A DNA stretch of 64,000 nucleotides from Thalassocella blandensis (GCA_902141825.1 CABFPG010000005.1:62001-126000), one strand, 5' to 3'. Shown: positions 44,373 through 53,288, numbered from the stretch's first letter. A program made the numbers and translations. The notes: generated by a model from the sequence alone, not told the origin.

Positions 44373-44810
44373 TCAGGAGCTGATGTTGGTCAGCTGTGAT
44401 ACTTCCAGCCAGTAAGACTTCACTACTCCCATCGTTTTCACCAAATCCTCATAAAGGCTCGGCTTGGTGATGAATGTGTTCGCGCCATGTTCATACATGA
44501 CTTTGATATCTTCCGGGATGCTCGAGGTGGAGAATATGATGACCGGGATGGATTTATAGCGCTCGTGTTTCTTCAGGTCTATCAGTGTTTCCCGCCCATC
44601 TTTTTTGGGCATATTGAGATCCAGCAAAATTAGAGATGGTAATTCTTTCGTTGAATTGTTTAGTATTGAAAGAAGGTCTTCGCCGTTCTCAACAAAGGTG
44701 ACGCTTTTCTGATCAACACCATTCTGTTCAAGCGCATCTTTGATTAACAGTTGATCATCAAGATCATCGTCGGCAATGATTAAAATGGGGTACTTCGTTC
44801 GGTTAGGCAT
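44373..44810 (-). CDS. Rcp-type single-domain response regulator
   Basis: 145 residues, a receiver domain with an acidic pair (ADDDLDDQ), phospho-Asp in LLDLNMPKKDG, the Ser/Thr switch in IIFSTSS and the Lys in FITKPS. The long loop around the phospho-site and C-terminal extra helix (KSYWLEVSQL) mark the Rcp1/CpdR-like receivers that are often partners of phytochrome or CHASE-type kinases. It resembles the receiver at 60906. It has no output domain and no kinase next to it, so its partner is unknown; the bacteriophytochrome is one candidate. Confidence 0.85.
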   Translation of the reverse strand: MPNRTKYPILIIADDDLDDQLLIKDALEQNGVDQKSVTFVENGEDLLSILNNSTKELPSLILLDLNMPKKDGRETLIDLKKHERYKSIPVIIFSTSSIPEDIKVMYEHGANTFITKPSLYEDLVKTMGVVKSYWLEVSQLTNISS

Positions 44811-45025
44811 ATTCCTTCCAGATGTTCGGAGCTTGAGTGGCAGCTGGTTACTTGCGCCATGATTAAAGGACTGCGAATGTAAAATATACCGGTGCCGCCC
44901 TATAGAATCATCCCTTATCTCGTAATGAAAATGTACGCGAAAAGGAAATTGGCGTTTTTTGTAACGCGTTTTCGCACGACTCTGAATTGTGCGTGCTATA
45001 TTACTTTACTAATAAATGTTTTTCA

Positions 45026-45043
45026 ATATTAATATATTAATAT
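45026..45043. promoter_or_regulatory. 18-bp AT palindrome before repressor
   Basis: ATATTAATATATTAATAT at 45026-45043 is a perfect dyad ending 14 bases before the repressor ATG, placed as for an autoregulatory operator. Its pure A/T content makes chance more likely. Confidence 0.4.
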
Positions 45044-45057
45044 ATCATTAGAAGTCT

Positions 45058-45858
45058 ATGAGCCAGAAAACCACTAATGCTACCCGGGTAGCCCATTTAC
45101 GCGAATTGCTCGATTTATCTCAAATCGAGTTTTCAGACAGTATTGGCATCACTCAGGGGGCTTTGTCTCAGCTGGAATCGGGAAAGACGCAGTTGTCGTT
45201 TGACTCCATTCGGAAAATTAATGAAACCTACAATGTAAATTGCAATTGGCTGATAGGCAAAGAGGAGCCTATTTTCTTGAAAGAAGAAAGTTCTGTCGTA
45301 CATTCAAAAAACGCTATGCACAACACTCAACAAACGCATGACCACGCATTGCAGTATGCCCCTGGCCTCATCCCATTAGTGAAAGAGGAAGCGCACGCGG
45401 GTTATATCGATAACTACCACGATAAAGACTACCTCCATACGCTGGATGTTTATAAAATTCCGGGCTATGAACATGGCGACTATCGTTTATTTGAGGTCGA
45501 GGGCGACAGTATGGTGCCCAGCATTTTCCCACGTGAGGTCCTGGTGACGGAGTTCGTGGCGAAATGGTCTGAGATTGAAAACGGTACTCTGGTTATTATT
45601 GTGTCTGCAGATGGTATCGTGGCAAAACGATACTACGTCCATGATGATCATTCCACGGTAATTCTGAAAAGCGATAATCCTGATTATAAAACTTACAGCA
45701 TTCCTGTTAACGACATTAAGGAAGTGTGGGAGATTAAAGCAAAGATCACCAATGTGTTTGCAGAAGATTATAATAATCAAAAAGAAACCATGAAAAGCAT
45801 GCAGGCGGATATAGATCTGTTAAAAAATCAAATGAGTGAGTTACAGAAAGTCCGTTAA
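45058..45858 (+). CDS. XRE-family repressor with S24 (LexA/CI-like) domain
   Basis: 266 residues. The N-terminal helix-turn-helix (residues about 12-65; LDLSQIEFSDSIGITQGALSQLE) is of the Cro/CI type. The C-terminal S24 domain retains the candidate self-cleavage set: Ala114-Gly115, Ser151 in GDSM, and Lys190 in VAKRY, with spacings like LexA. A C-terminal coiled-coil tail (residues about 235-266) is extra. It could be inactivated by RecA-stimulated autocleavage or, as in Cro/CI-like chromosomal regulators, by other stress. The ribosome site is poor. Confidence 0.85.
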   Translation: MSQKTTNATRVAHLRELLDLSQIEFSDSIGITQGALSQLESGKTQLSFDSIRKINETYNVNCNWLIGKEEPIFLKEESSVVHSKNAMHNTQQTHDHALQYAPGLIPLVKEEAHAGYIDNYHDKDYLHTLDVYKIPGYEHGDYRLFEVEGDSMVPSIFPREVLVTEFVAKWSEIENGTLVIIVSADGIVAKRYYVHDDHSTVILKSDNPDYKTYSIPVNDIKEVWEIKAKITNVFAEDYNNQKETMKSMQADIDLLKNQMSELQKVR

Positions 45859-46195
45859 CACCACTGCGGGTAGTTAGGTGTGCATAATCTCTTACAGATT
45901 AAAGCGCTTACTGTTAAAAGCGCTTAGCGTAGTACTTGATAAAGTTGCGATCTACGCTAAGCGGCTATGTTTTCTGATCCGGCGTTAACCCAAAAGCAGG
46001 ATGCTGCTGTTCTATTAAGCCGCCCTGTTTCAAGCCTCCCTGTTTCAAGCCGCCCTGTTTCAAGCCGCCTTTTTGTAAGCCGTCCTTTTAATTTGGGCTT
46101 CAAGTTGTTGCACTTCCAGCCGGGCTTTAAAGCGAGCCTCAAACTGTTTTCGCTGACACAACTCAAATCATAAGGTTGTTTGGCGGCAGTGGCAG
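45859..46195. other. 337-bp gap with 15-nt repeat
   Basis: Between convergent genes; contains the 15-nt array at 46017. An open minus-strand frame here is just the repeat read through (RLETG units) and is not taken as a gene. Confidence 0.6.
46017..46085 (+). repeat. 15-nt tandem repeat x4-5 (AAGCCGCCCTGTTTC)
   Basis: Units at 46017, 46032, 46047 and 46062, with a partial fifth at 46077. The first three differ by one base; the fourth and fifth degrade. Confidence 0.95.
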
Positions 46196-46765
46196 TTACG
46201 CGGATTTTAAAATCTCTGTGTGGCCCGTATTGAATTCCACCGGCATAATACCCAGATCCATCGGTTGAATAATACCTTCGTCGCTGAGGATGTTGGCAAT
46301 AATTTTTGCGTCATTTAAGGCGCGATGCTGTGGTAACTTCAATTGTTTGGCATAGAGTCTTTTATAGTCTAACCATTCATCCACGTGCTGTTCGGAAAGG
46401 AAGTATTCCAATGGGCTGCAGGTAAATGAAGGGCGCATGCCTGCTGCGGCATAAAGTCGATTAATCCAAAACGAATCCCAAACCCACGCATCTGAATACA
46501 GTGTTTGATCTTCACAGAAGTCATTCAGGTGTTCGCACAGCACGCGAACGTCCTGGCCAAATTCATGCAAAAAGGCGCGGCTGAGTCCGTGTATACCCTG
46601 GGCTTCTTCGCACCAGTGAGTCCAGTCTTCAGTCGGTTTGATTATGGCTTCAAAAGAAGCGCCGGAGCCAAGCATTATACCGATTTCCACAGGGTAGCTA
46701 TCGGAGCTAAAGCCTGACGCCTCGACATCTATTATGTTGCCGTTAAAAAATAATTTGTCGTTCAT
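46196..46765 (-). CDS. DEDDh-type 3'-5' exonuclease-like protein
   Basis: 189 residues. A small DnaQ-fold protein: first motif IIDVEASG (Asp13, Glu15), a second-motif Asp97 in VWDSFW, and third-motif His147/Asp152 in HRALND, so the full DEDDh set is present. Such enzymes remove 3' nucleotides from DNA or RNA. It carries an extra signature GMRPSFTCSPLEYF between motifs, shared with the paralogue at 23475 but not with standard DnaQ. It is a single gene with a good sigma-54-like promoter upstream. Substrate unknown. Confidence 0.8.
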   Translation of the reverse strand: MNDKLFFNGNIIDVEASGFSSDSYPVEIGIMLGSGASFEAIIKPTEDWTHWCEEAQGIHGLSRAFLHEFGQDVRVLCEHLNDFCEDQTLYSDAWVWDSFWINRLYAAAGMRPSFTCSPLEYFLSEQHVDEWLDYKRLYAKQLKLPQHRALNDAKIIANILSDEGIIQPMDLGIMPVEFNTGHTEILKSA

Positions 46766-46811
46766 CCTTCATCTCCAAAACACATTGGGTTTGTTGTAAT
46801 TAAGGTCGATA

Positions 46812-46827
46812 TAGCAACTAGCAGGCC
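46812..46827 (-). promoter_or_regulatory. sigma-54-like promoter before exonuclease gene
   Basis: Minus strand: TGGCCTGCTAGTTGCT (read from about 46828 to 46813). GG-N10-GC, full TTGCT at -12, 9 of 11 defined matches. Expected start near 46802, a leader of about 37 bases to the ATG at 46765. Confidence 0.5.
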
Positions 46828-47054
46828 AATTTTTTAAATGGAAATGAAAAAATAATTTAAAAGATTGTTTTTAAGACGAACACGCATAAAACGGCTTGTA
46901 AAAGCGTCTAATGTACTGGTTTTAGAAAAAACTACAGCCGTTAATGTAATTTTTACCAGGTTCCTCAAGGGAAAATGAAAAAAGCGAAGAAATAATTTTG
47001 TAAATTTCTCTGAAATCCCGTCAAAACTTGCCATTGTGCTTAAAGTTCTGCAGC

Positions 47055-47070
47055 AGGTACACAACTTGCA
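47055..47070 (+). promoter_or_regulatory. sigma-54-like promoter before entericidin-like gene
   Basis: AGGTACACAACTTGCA: GG-N10-GC, full TTGCA, 9 of 11 defined matches. Start expected near 47081; the ATG is at 47132. Confidence 0.4.
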
Positions 47071-47131
47071 AAGTCTTCATAAATAATACGTGTGGCGTCT
47101 GTAAGCCCACATTCATCATCAGGAGACAGCT

Positions 47132-47266
47132 ATGTACAAGAAAATACTCGTAGGTTTATTGGTTATGTTGCCTTTAAGTTTCGCGTTAAGTGGATGTGAA
47201 ACCGTAAAGGGAGCAGGTAAGGACATTGAAAAAGCCGGAGAGGAAATTCAAGAAGCCAGCGATTAA
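47132..47266 (+). CDS. entericidin-like small lipoprotein
   Basis: 44 residues. Signal peptide MYKKILVGLLVMLPL... with lipobox LSGC (Cys at residue 23), then the short mature part ETVKGAGKDIEKAGEEIQEA, which matches the entericidin A/B pattern (ETVKGxGKDIExxG). Entericidins are small envelope lipoproteins expressed in stationary phase or stress; EcnB-like forms are associated with lysis or toxicity. The ribosome site AGGAGA is good. No antidote-like partner is adjacent. Confidence 0.9.
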   Translation: MYKKILVGLLVMLPLSFALSGCETVKGAGKDIEKAGEEIQEASD

Positions 47267-47521
47267 GCCAGTCATTAAAAGCACCTGCTGAAGCGTTTGT
47301 GGGTCAATGCCATCCGACAGAAATATAAAGAGGCAATCTTATATAGAAGCAATCTGTCGGTTGGCAAAAAACTGGCAAGCGCATGTGATAAAAGTTTTTC
47401 GACATTGAGATTGAAACGATAAGTCTAAAAACAAACGCCTGAATAGAAAAGCTTAAAAAGACTTATTAAAAAGAAATAGCAGCAAACAAAGCCCAAAAAA
47501 TACAGAGAGAACTCCGGCTTC

Positions 47522-49177
47522 ATGGTAATACTATTGGTACATATTATATTGGCTCTGACAGCAACATGGATGTTGTTTCGCCATCCATACTTAAAACTAA
47601 CCAATTTAGGTTGGATACTGGGAATCTGGTTGATTCCTCTGGTAGGTGCCGTGTTCTTTTTTATTACCGTCGTTGGCTCCGTATCGCGCGGACGCAGTGC
47701 GAATTTTGAGAAACTGCGGAAATCCCAAGCGCTGCAGCGACTTATGTGGAAGTCCTCCTACACGGACCAACTGGCACCGGAAGGGCAAAACCCAACAAAA
47801 ATTACTTCAGCGGAAAATCAAGAAAATTCGCCAGACTCAGCAGGGTTTGAAGCGAGCGAAGGCAGCGAAGGACTTGAAAGCACAGTAGATAATCATTCGA
47901 CAAAAAATAACGCTGACGATGAAAGTAAGTCGGAAAATCCGTCCTGCGAGATAAAAGCCACTGCGCCAACGCAGACACAAAGATTAAGTCCTGAAGCACA
48001 AGAAGGGAAGGGGCCTGCATGTAGTGGTTTTGCTCAGATAAATCAACTTGGCTGCGACTTAGGCTATCTTCCCTATTTTTGTATGGATGAGTATAAAGTT
48101 TATCGGGATAAAGCATTTATTCCGGCTTTCTTTGCTCAGCTTCGTCAGGCAAAGAAACGCATCTGGGTGAGTACTTACATATTTTCTGGTGATGTGAGGC
48201 AAGAATTTTTAAGTATATTGGAAGAGGCCTACGAAAGGGGGGTAGATGTTCGTCTTATGCTGGATCGATACGGCAGTGAGATGATGTTCTTATCCAAAGC
48301 CAAGGAGCTATGGTTAAGGGATTACCGTTTTCCTATTTTTGTTTTTCGAGATTCCACTTTAAAATCGTATTTGTATATCGAAAAGCGCCTGCATTCTAAA
48401 ATTGCGTTGATAGATGAGGATACAGCCTTTATTGGTTCGCATAATATTCGCGATGAAGCTTTTAAAGAGAGCGATGATTTCGCGCACAACATTAGTGTGC
48501 AGATGTCCGGTACGGTAGTGGATCAATTGTCAGCGGTGTATGCTGACTTATGGTTCTACAACGTCAAGCGTGAGCAACGAGTCCTCGATATTCAAGAGCA
48601 TCTGACAGGGCAGTGTGAGTCTCAGGCGGGAGAGCATACGCCATTGCCCGCGCGTATCATATTTAGCGAACCGCTGGCGCGTAGTGGTATTTATCAGCAA
48701 TATTTATCGTCCCTGTTACTGTCGGCGAGAAAGCGCATTTACATTTGGTCTCCTTATGTCATTCCCTCCAATGCCATGCGTCAAATTCTGATTGGCAGTA
48801 AGCGCTTAAATGTGGATGTAAGAATTCTTGTACCGCAAAAAACAGATTCTAAAATTGTGGACCTGACGCATAAGCTGGTTTTAAAGGAATTTGTGGATGC
48901 GGGAATTCCCTGCGTGGCGGCCCCAGGCCATTTTGACCACTCTAAAGTCATCATCGTTGATGATGTGGTGATTATAGGTTCTACCAATTTTGATTATCGT
49001 AGTATCTATCGTAACTATGAAGCGAATATTGAAGTATATGATCGGGAATTTGCCGATCAGTGGCAAAAAACGTTTAATGAAAAGTTTGAGCGCGAATCAC
49101 ATATTACTTCCATGCGGCATACTCATTTCGGACGTATTCGATCGCACTTGATTTCGTTGGTGGCAGGTCTCTATTAG
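47522..49177 (+). CDS. cardiolipin synthase A-type phospholipase D enzyme
   Basis: 551 residues. It would make cardiolipin from two phosphatidylglycerols. Two N-terminal membrane helices (about 2-20 and 28-50; GWILGIWLIPLVGAVFF), then two PLD domains with HxK motifs: HSKIALIDED near residue 291 and HFDHSKVIIVDD near 470. Between the helices and the first PLD domain is a charged, Ser/Glu-rich stretch (about residues 90-170) that standard ClsA lacks. The family assignment is strong; the insert may be a regulatory or interaction linker. A separate ClsB gene lies downstream. Confidence 0.85.
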   Translation: MVILLVHIILALTATWMLFRHPYLKLTNLGWILGIWLIPLVGAVFFFITVVGSVSRGRSANFEKLRKSQALQRLMWKSSYTDQLAPEGQNPTKITSAENQENSPDSAGFEASEGSEGLESTVDNHSTKNNADDESKSENPSCEIKATAPTQTQRLSPEAQEGKGPACSGFAQINQLGCDLGYLPYFCMDEYKVYRDKAFIPAFFAQLRQAKKRIWVSTYIFSGDVRQEFLSILEEAYERGVDVRLMLDRYGSEMMFLSKAKELWLRDYRFPIFVFRDSTLKSYLYIEKRLHSKIALIDEDTAFIGSHNIRDEAFKESDDFAHNISVQMSGTVVDQLSAVYADLWFYNVKREQRVLDIQEHLTGQCESQAGEHTPLPARIIFSEPLARSGIYQQYLSSLLLSARKRIYIWSPYVIPSNAMRQILIGSKRLNVDVRILVPQKTDSKIVDLTHKLVLKEFVDAGIPCVAAPGHFDHSKVIIVDDVVIIGSTNFDYRSIYRNYEANIEVYDREFADQWQKTFNEKFERESHITSMRHTHFGRIRSHLISLVAGLY

Positions 49178-49365
49178 CTGATAACGATGTTGGCCTGGGC
49201 TTGCATCGTGGTCGGTGTTTAACTGGTCTCCCTTAAACTAATAATTTCTCTTGAGCTGGTGCACCTCCATGAATTGGTGAGCTTGCTTGAACTTGTGGTC
49301 TCCTTGAATTTGGGAGCCGGAGAGTTTTTAGCTCCACGCTTTTATCTTTTGCAGCCTGCTGTCAG

Positions 49366-49400
49366 TTTCTTATTTCTTATTTCTTATTTCTTATTTCTTA
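49366..49400 (+). repeat. 7-nt tandem repeat x5 (TTTCTTA)
   Basis: Five exact consecutive TTTCTTA units. Intergenic, so slippage would not shift a frame; it could change spacing for the downstream promoter region. Confidence 0.97.
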
Positions 49401-49518
49401 TTTCCCAGTTCCAGATTGTGGCTCTTTGCATATTTTCTGGCTGGACAGTTCCTGGCTGGCTGCTTCCAGGTTGAACAACCCCTCTGGGTTTTTCTAAAAA
49501 TTATTGCAGGGTCGCTGT

Positions 49519-49534
49519 TGGCACCCATCGTGCA
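49519..49534 (+). promoter_or_regulatory. sigma-54-like promoter before ybhP-clsB-ybhN
   Basis: TGGCACCCATCGTGCA: full TGGCAC, GG-N10-GC, 10 of 11 defined matches (only the first T of the -12 missing). The GTG start is at 49689, 155 bases downstream. Confidence 0.5.
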
Positions 49535-49688
49535 CTAAGTTTAATGAAACTCATAATAAAGCCGAAAATAATGGGCTTTAGCGATGATTTTCGTAAAAGG
49601 CGTGTAAATATGTCGCGCTTAAGATTGTTGGATGTAAAGTTTTCAAAAAATTGGAACGAAGTAAAAATCAATCGGGAAATGTATTTTA

Positions 49689-50438
49689 GTGTCTACTTCA
49701 ATCAAAGTACTGAGTATTAATATACACAAAGGCTTTAGCTATTTTAATCGACGTTTTGTGTTGCCGGAGCTGCGTGAAGCATTGCGCTCTACCGAAACCG
49801 AAATCGTATTTTTACAGGAGGTGCTGGGAGAGCATACCGACTGGGCTGAGAAGCACAAACTGCATTGGCCTGGAGTGTCGCAGTATGAATACCTGGCAGA
49901 CAGTCTGTGGCCAGAAATGGCTTACGGCAAAAACGCTGTCTATCCGCAGGGGCATCACGGCAATGCTTTGTTGAGTAAGCAGGCAATTGCCCAGTGGCAC
50001 AACGAAGATATTTCGTTAAGTGGCATCGAGAAACGCGGTGTGTTGTACGCAAAGATCGATGTAGGCGAACCGGCAGCGCCGCTGCATTTACTGTGTACGC
50101 ATTTGAGCCTGAGAGAAGGCCATCGGCAGCAGCAACTACACAAGATTTTGAAGATTCTCAATGCAATTCCTCCAGACGAGGCTGTGGTGCTCGCGGGTGA
50201 CTTTAACGATTGGCGATTGAAGGTGCATCAAATGTGTTGCGCTAATGGCTTGATAGAAGTTCATGAGGGCAGCCAGGGAAAGCCTGCTAAAACCTTTCCC
50301 GCGTTATTACCTGTATTACGTTTGGATAGGATCTATGTCCGGAATCTGAAAGTTAAACATGCTGAGGTATTAAAAGGACGGCTCTGGTCGCATCTATCTG
50401 ATCACCGTCCTTTATATGCAGAACTAGAATTAATGTAA
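49689..50438 (+). CDS. ybhP: YbhP-like endonuclease/exonuclease/phosphatase protein
   Basis: 249 residues of the EEP fold. Motifs in order: INIHKGF, LQEVLGEH, GNALLSK, LCTHLSLREGHRQQQ, AGDFNDWR and DHRPLYAEL, the usual metal- and phosphate-binding set. Substrate unknown; in Escherichia coli the orthologue sits in ybhP-clsB-ybhN, and a role in lipid or nucleic-acid phosphodiester cleavage is only inferred. It begins with GTG; the ribosome site is remote. ClsB follows after 77 bases. Confidence 0.85.
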   Translation: MSTSIKVLSINIHKGFSYFNRRFVLPELREALRSTETEIVFLQEVLGEHTDWAEKHKLHWPGVSQYEYLADSLWPEMAYGKNAVYPQGHHGNALLSKQAIAQWHNEDISLSGIEKRGVLYAKIDVGEPAAPLHLLCTHLSLREGHRQQQLHKILKILNAIPPDEAVVLAGDFNDWRLKVHQMCCANGLIEVHEGSQGKPAKTFPALLPVLRLDRIYVRNLKVKHAEVLKGRLWSHLSDHRPLYAELELM

Positions 50439-50515
50439 GCCCTGATCGGCTTGTAGACGAAGCGACATTCCACTGACATCCATGACAGACTTGAGAAAAA
50501 GTAAAGGTTAATGCA

Positions 50516-51892
50516 ATGCTAAAATTTAATCTAAATCGCAGAATTAAGGACGGGCATAAAATTACGCTACTGCGTGACGGTGAAGCATTTTTTCCTCGCC
50601 TGCATGAATTGATTGAGCAGGCTCAAAGCGAAGTATTGTTAGAAACGTTTATTCTGGAAGAAGATGCAGTGGGAAAGCCACTCAAAGAATCTCTGCTGCG
50701 TGCCGCGAAGCGTGGGGTTAAAATACTGTTAACGATCGATAGCTGGGGATCTTTTTACTTACCGCAGTCCTATAAGGACGAGTTAGTCGCGGCTGGAGTA
50801 AAATTACAAATATATGATCCACAGCCAAGTTGGGCCAAGGGTCGTCCTAAACTGGTCCATCGTCTGCATCGAAAGTTGGCGGTGATTGATGCAAAGTATG
50901 CTTTTGTTGGTGGCATCAATCTGTGTAAAGATCACTTGGTGAATGACAATCCAACCGGCAAACGCGATTACGTTGCAGAGGTGAGCGGGCCGGTGGTGCG
51001 AAGTATTCGTCAGCTCTGCCTGGCATATGCAACTAAAGAGTTTCGCCGTTATTTTGGTCTGGTCGATAATCTGATTGATCATGAAGCATTAGCACAGCAG
51101 GCAAATGATCCCCATTTTAATTCCAAGGTCGCTTTTGTGGTGAGAGATAACTGGCGGCATCGCACTGATATAGAAAAGGCGTATCTGGAAAAAATTAAAG
51201 AGGCGAAGAAAAGCATTTTTATCGCCAATGCATATATTTTTCCAAGCTATCGTCTCACACGGGCATTGCGGAAAGCTGCCAAACGTGGAGTCAGCGTAAA
51301 AATTGTTACTCAGGGCAAGCCAGACCTTCCATACACACTCGTTGCCGCACATTCAACCTACAAGAAGTTTGTAATGGACGGGGTAGAGATGTATGAATTT
51401 TTAGGCCGCCCCCTGCATGGAAAAATTGCAGCGATTGATGACCAGTGGTCCACTATTGGCTCAAGTAACCTGGACCCATGGAGTCTGGGCTCTAATCTTG
51501 AAGCCAACCTTGTCATAGAAGACGCTGCAGTCAATCGCCAGATTCGTACTTACGTTGAAGACTTAATCAAGGAGAGCAAGCGCATCAATATGCAATGGAT
51601 CAAGCATAGACCGGTACTGGGGCTAATACGTGATACCTTGCTATACCACTTAATGCGCTGGTGGCCGGCGATTATTCGCTGCATTCCCAACGAGCGACCG
51701 GTGATTCAAGGCGTGAGACATTCGCAGTCAGACGGAGAGCTTGATCGGACTGAGCCAAGCAAAACAAAAGACAGCATCAAACGCATCAAAAATACCGGAA
51801 GTGTTATAGACCGGGAAGGCAAAGAAAGCGCGGAGCGCACAGAAAGTGATAATGCGTTTAACCATCGGATGACAGCAGGAGCGAAGCAATGA
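50516..51892 (+). CDS. clsB: cardiolipin synthase B
   Basis: 458 residues, soluble/peripheral phospholipase-D family enzyme without N-terminal membrane helices. Two HKD motifs: HRKLAVIDAKYAFVGG near residue 118 and HGKIAAIDDQWSTIGSSN near residue 300. The C-terminal 55 residues are low-complexity and charged. It is the YbhO/ClsB type that acts on phosphatidylglycerol. Its stop overlaps the next gene by 4 bases (ATGA), so the two are translationally coupled. Confidence 0.92.
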   Translation: MLKFNLNRRIKDGHKITLLRDGEAFFPRLHELIEQAQSEVLLETFILEEDAVGKPLKESLLRAAKRGVKILLTIDSWGSFYLPQSYKDELVAAGVKLQIYDPQPSWAKGRPKLVHRLHRKLAVIDAKYAFVGGINLCKDHLVNDNPTGKRDYVAEVSGPVVRSIRQLCLAYATKEFRRYFGLVDNLIDHEALAQQANDPHFNSKVAFVVRDNWRHRTDIEKAYLEKIKEAKKSIFIANAYIFPSYRLTRALRKAAKRGVSVKIVTQGKPDLPYTLVAAHSTYKKFVMDGVEMYEFLGRPLHGKIAAIDDQWSTIGSSNLDPWSLGSNLEANLVIEDAAVNRQIRTYVEDLIKESKRINMQWIKHRPVLGLIRDTLLYHLMRWWPAIIRCIPNERPVIQGVRHSQSDGELDRTEPSKTKDSIKRIKNTGSVIDREGKESAERTESDNAFNHRMTAGAKQ

Positions 51893-52905
51893 CGGAAGCC
51901 ATTACGCAGCGCTGTCGTTTCTATTTCAGCGCTTTGCAGGATAAGCTGGGAGAAATTAACGCGCAAAGCGCTTGGTTCAACTGGAAGAATTTGAAACGCG
52001 TACTCACACTTTCCTTTTTTGCGCTAGTTGCTTACTTACTTTACAGCAAGAGCGGTGACATTGAGTGGGGACAGGTAAAAGACACGTTTTTCTCTACACC
52101 GAAGTCAACGCTGGTACTCGGCGTTTTTCTTGGTGTTTTATGTTATCTCGCTTACAGTTGTTATGATCTTTTCGGTCGCTATCTGTTTAATATCAAAACC
52201 CGCTGGTGGCATGTGGTGTGGGTGGGGTATATCAGTTATGCCTGTAATTTGAATTTGGGCGCGATCATTGGCAGCCTGGCATTTCGTTTTCGTTTATACA
52301 GTCGTCTGAACGTGAAAGCGTCTGACGTATCACGCATTATCGGTGTAACCGTATTGTCTAACTGGATCGGCTATGCCTGCATTTTGAGTGTACTGGTGTT
52401 GATGGGAAGTCTTAGTATTCCAGAAAGCTGGTATATCGACATCGTGCTGTTAAAGGTATTGGCAGTCCTGGTTCTAATAGCGATGATCGCCTACTTACTG
52501 ATGTGCAAGCGGAAAGCTCATCAGGAAATCAGCATTCGAAATTCCACTTTCACAGTGCCGAGTCCTGCAATCGCATTATTACAGCTTGGGCTCGCTGTCA
52601 TACATTGGAGTTTAATGGCCACGGTTGTGTATTTATTTATGCCGGACACGGTGTCGTACGGGGAAGTATATGCCGTGTTGCTGATTAGTGGTCTGGCTGG
52701 TGCAGTGTCACATATTCCCGGTGGCTTAGGCGTGCTGGAAGCAACGTTCATTGCATTGTTGAGTGGGCAGGCAGAGCGGCCAGAAATTATTGCGGCATTA
52801 TTTGCTTACCGTTGCGTATTCTATTTAATTCCTTTTGCCATGGCCTTGCCATCCTATGCCTTGTTCGAGTGGGTCATGAAAGGGCAGCATGCAGAATCCG
52901 AGTAA
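51889..52905 (+). CDS. ybhN: YbhN-like lysylphosphatidylglycerol-synthase TM-family protein
   Basis: 338 residues with 7-8 membrane segments (about 30-320), of the UPF0104/LPG-synthase transmembrane family that has flippase-like members. GRYLFNIKTRWWHVVWVGYISYACNLNLG and IGGLAG-type LAGAVSHIPGGLGVLEA are conserved blocks. It completes the ybhP-clsB-ybhN set and probably handles phospholipid in the membrane; function unproven. A terminator hairpin follows. Confidence 0.88.
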   Translation: MTEAITQRCRFYFSALQDKLGEINAQSAWFNWKNLKRVLTLSFFALVAYLLYSKSGDIEWGQVKDTFFSTPKSTLVLGVFLGVLCYLAYSCYDLFGRYLFNIKTRWWHVVWVGYISYACNLNLGAIIGSLAFRFRLYSRLNVKASDVSRIIGVTVLSNWIGYACILSVLVLMGSLSIPESWYIDIVLLKVLAVLVLIAMIAYLLMCKRKAHQEISIRNSTFTVPSPAIALLQLGLAVIHWSLMATVVYLFMPDTVSYGEVYAVLLISGLAGAVSHIPGGLGVLEATFIALLSGQAERPEIIAALFAYRCVFYLIPFAMALPSYALFEWVMKGQHAESE

Positions 52906-52919
52906 TGCAGCCAGGAATG

Positions 52920-52950
52920 AGACCGGTGGCATGTGCCGGTCTTTTATTAT
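52920..52950 (+). terminator. terminator after ybhN
   Basis: Stem AGACCGG / CCGGTCT with a 9-nt loop, then TTTTATTATTTT. Confidence 0.85.
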
Positions 52951-52953
52951 TTT

Positions 52954-52987
52954 GGGGCTTTCTATTCGTAGGGGCTTTCTATTCCTA
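52954..52987 (+). repeat. 17-nt tandem duplication
   Basis: GGGGCTTTCTATTCGTA at 52954 and a two-base variant at 52971, followed by a decayed third copy. Confidence 0.9.
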
Positions 52988-53272
52988 AGGGCCTTCCATT
53001 AGTTTGCTAGTGGCTATGCCATGGATCTACTAGTGGCCTTGCCATTGGCTTGCAAAAAAAATTGTAATAAAAATGTAAGTGCTACAAGTGACTGTGCAAA
53101 TATCACATTTCTAATGTTCTCTCGCTGAATCATTAACAATTAATCGCAAACATCGGAACTTTTTTTTGCATTGGCGCCACTGCCCTCCCAAGCCTTGGTA
53201 CGTCTGACTTCACCGTTGAAGGTTATCCGTATAGCCCTTTCCTGGTCATCTTATTTTCGCCTTTGTGTGTCT

Positions 53273-53288
53273 TGGTATGGAGCTTGCA
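53273..53288 (+). promoter_or_regulatory. sigma-54-like promoter before small orphan gene
   Basis: TGGTATGGAGCTTGCA: GG-N10-GC, full TTGCA, 9 of 11 defined matches. Start expected near 53299, about 72 bases before the ATG at 53371. Confidence 0.45.

Larger units (their letters stand above)
46766..47131. other. 366-bp divergent region
   Basis: Separates the minus-strand exonuclease from the entericidin gene. It carries a sigma-54-like element on each strand (46812 minus, 47055 plus), each oriented to the neighbouring gene. Nothing coding seen. Confidence 0.6.
49178..49688. other. 511-bp gap: 7-nt repeat and sigma-54-like element
   Basis: The region between the two cardiolipin synthase units has a 7-nt tandem repeat (49366) and a sigma-54-like element (49519). 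No additional gene. Confidence 0.6.

Noticed and set aside
45957-46166. Minus-strand frame with RLETG repeats
   Set aside because: It is the 15-nt tandem repeat read as protein; both strands stay open only because the unit is a multiple of three.
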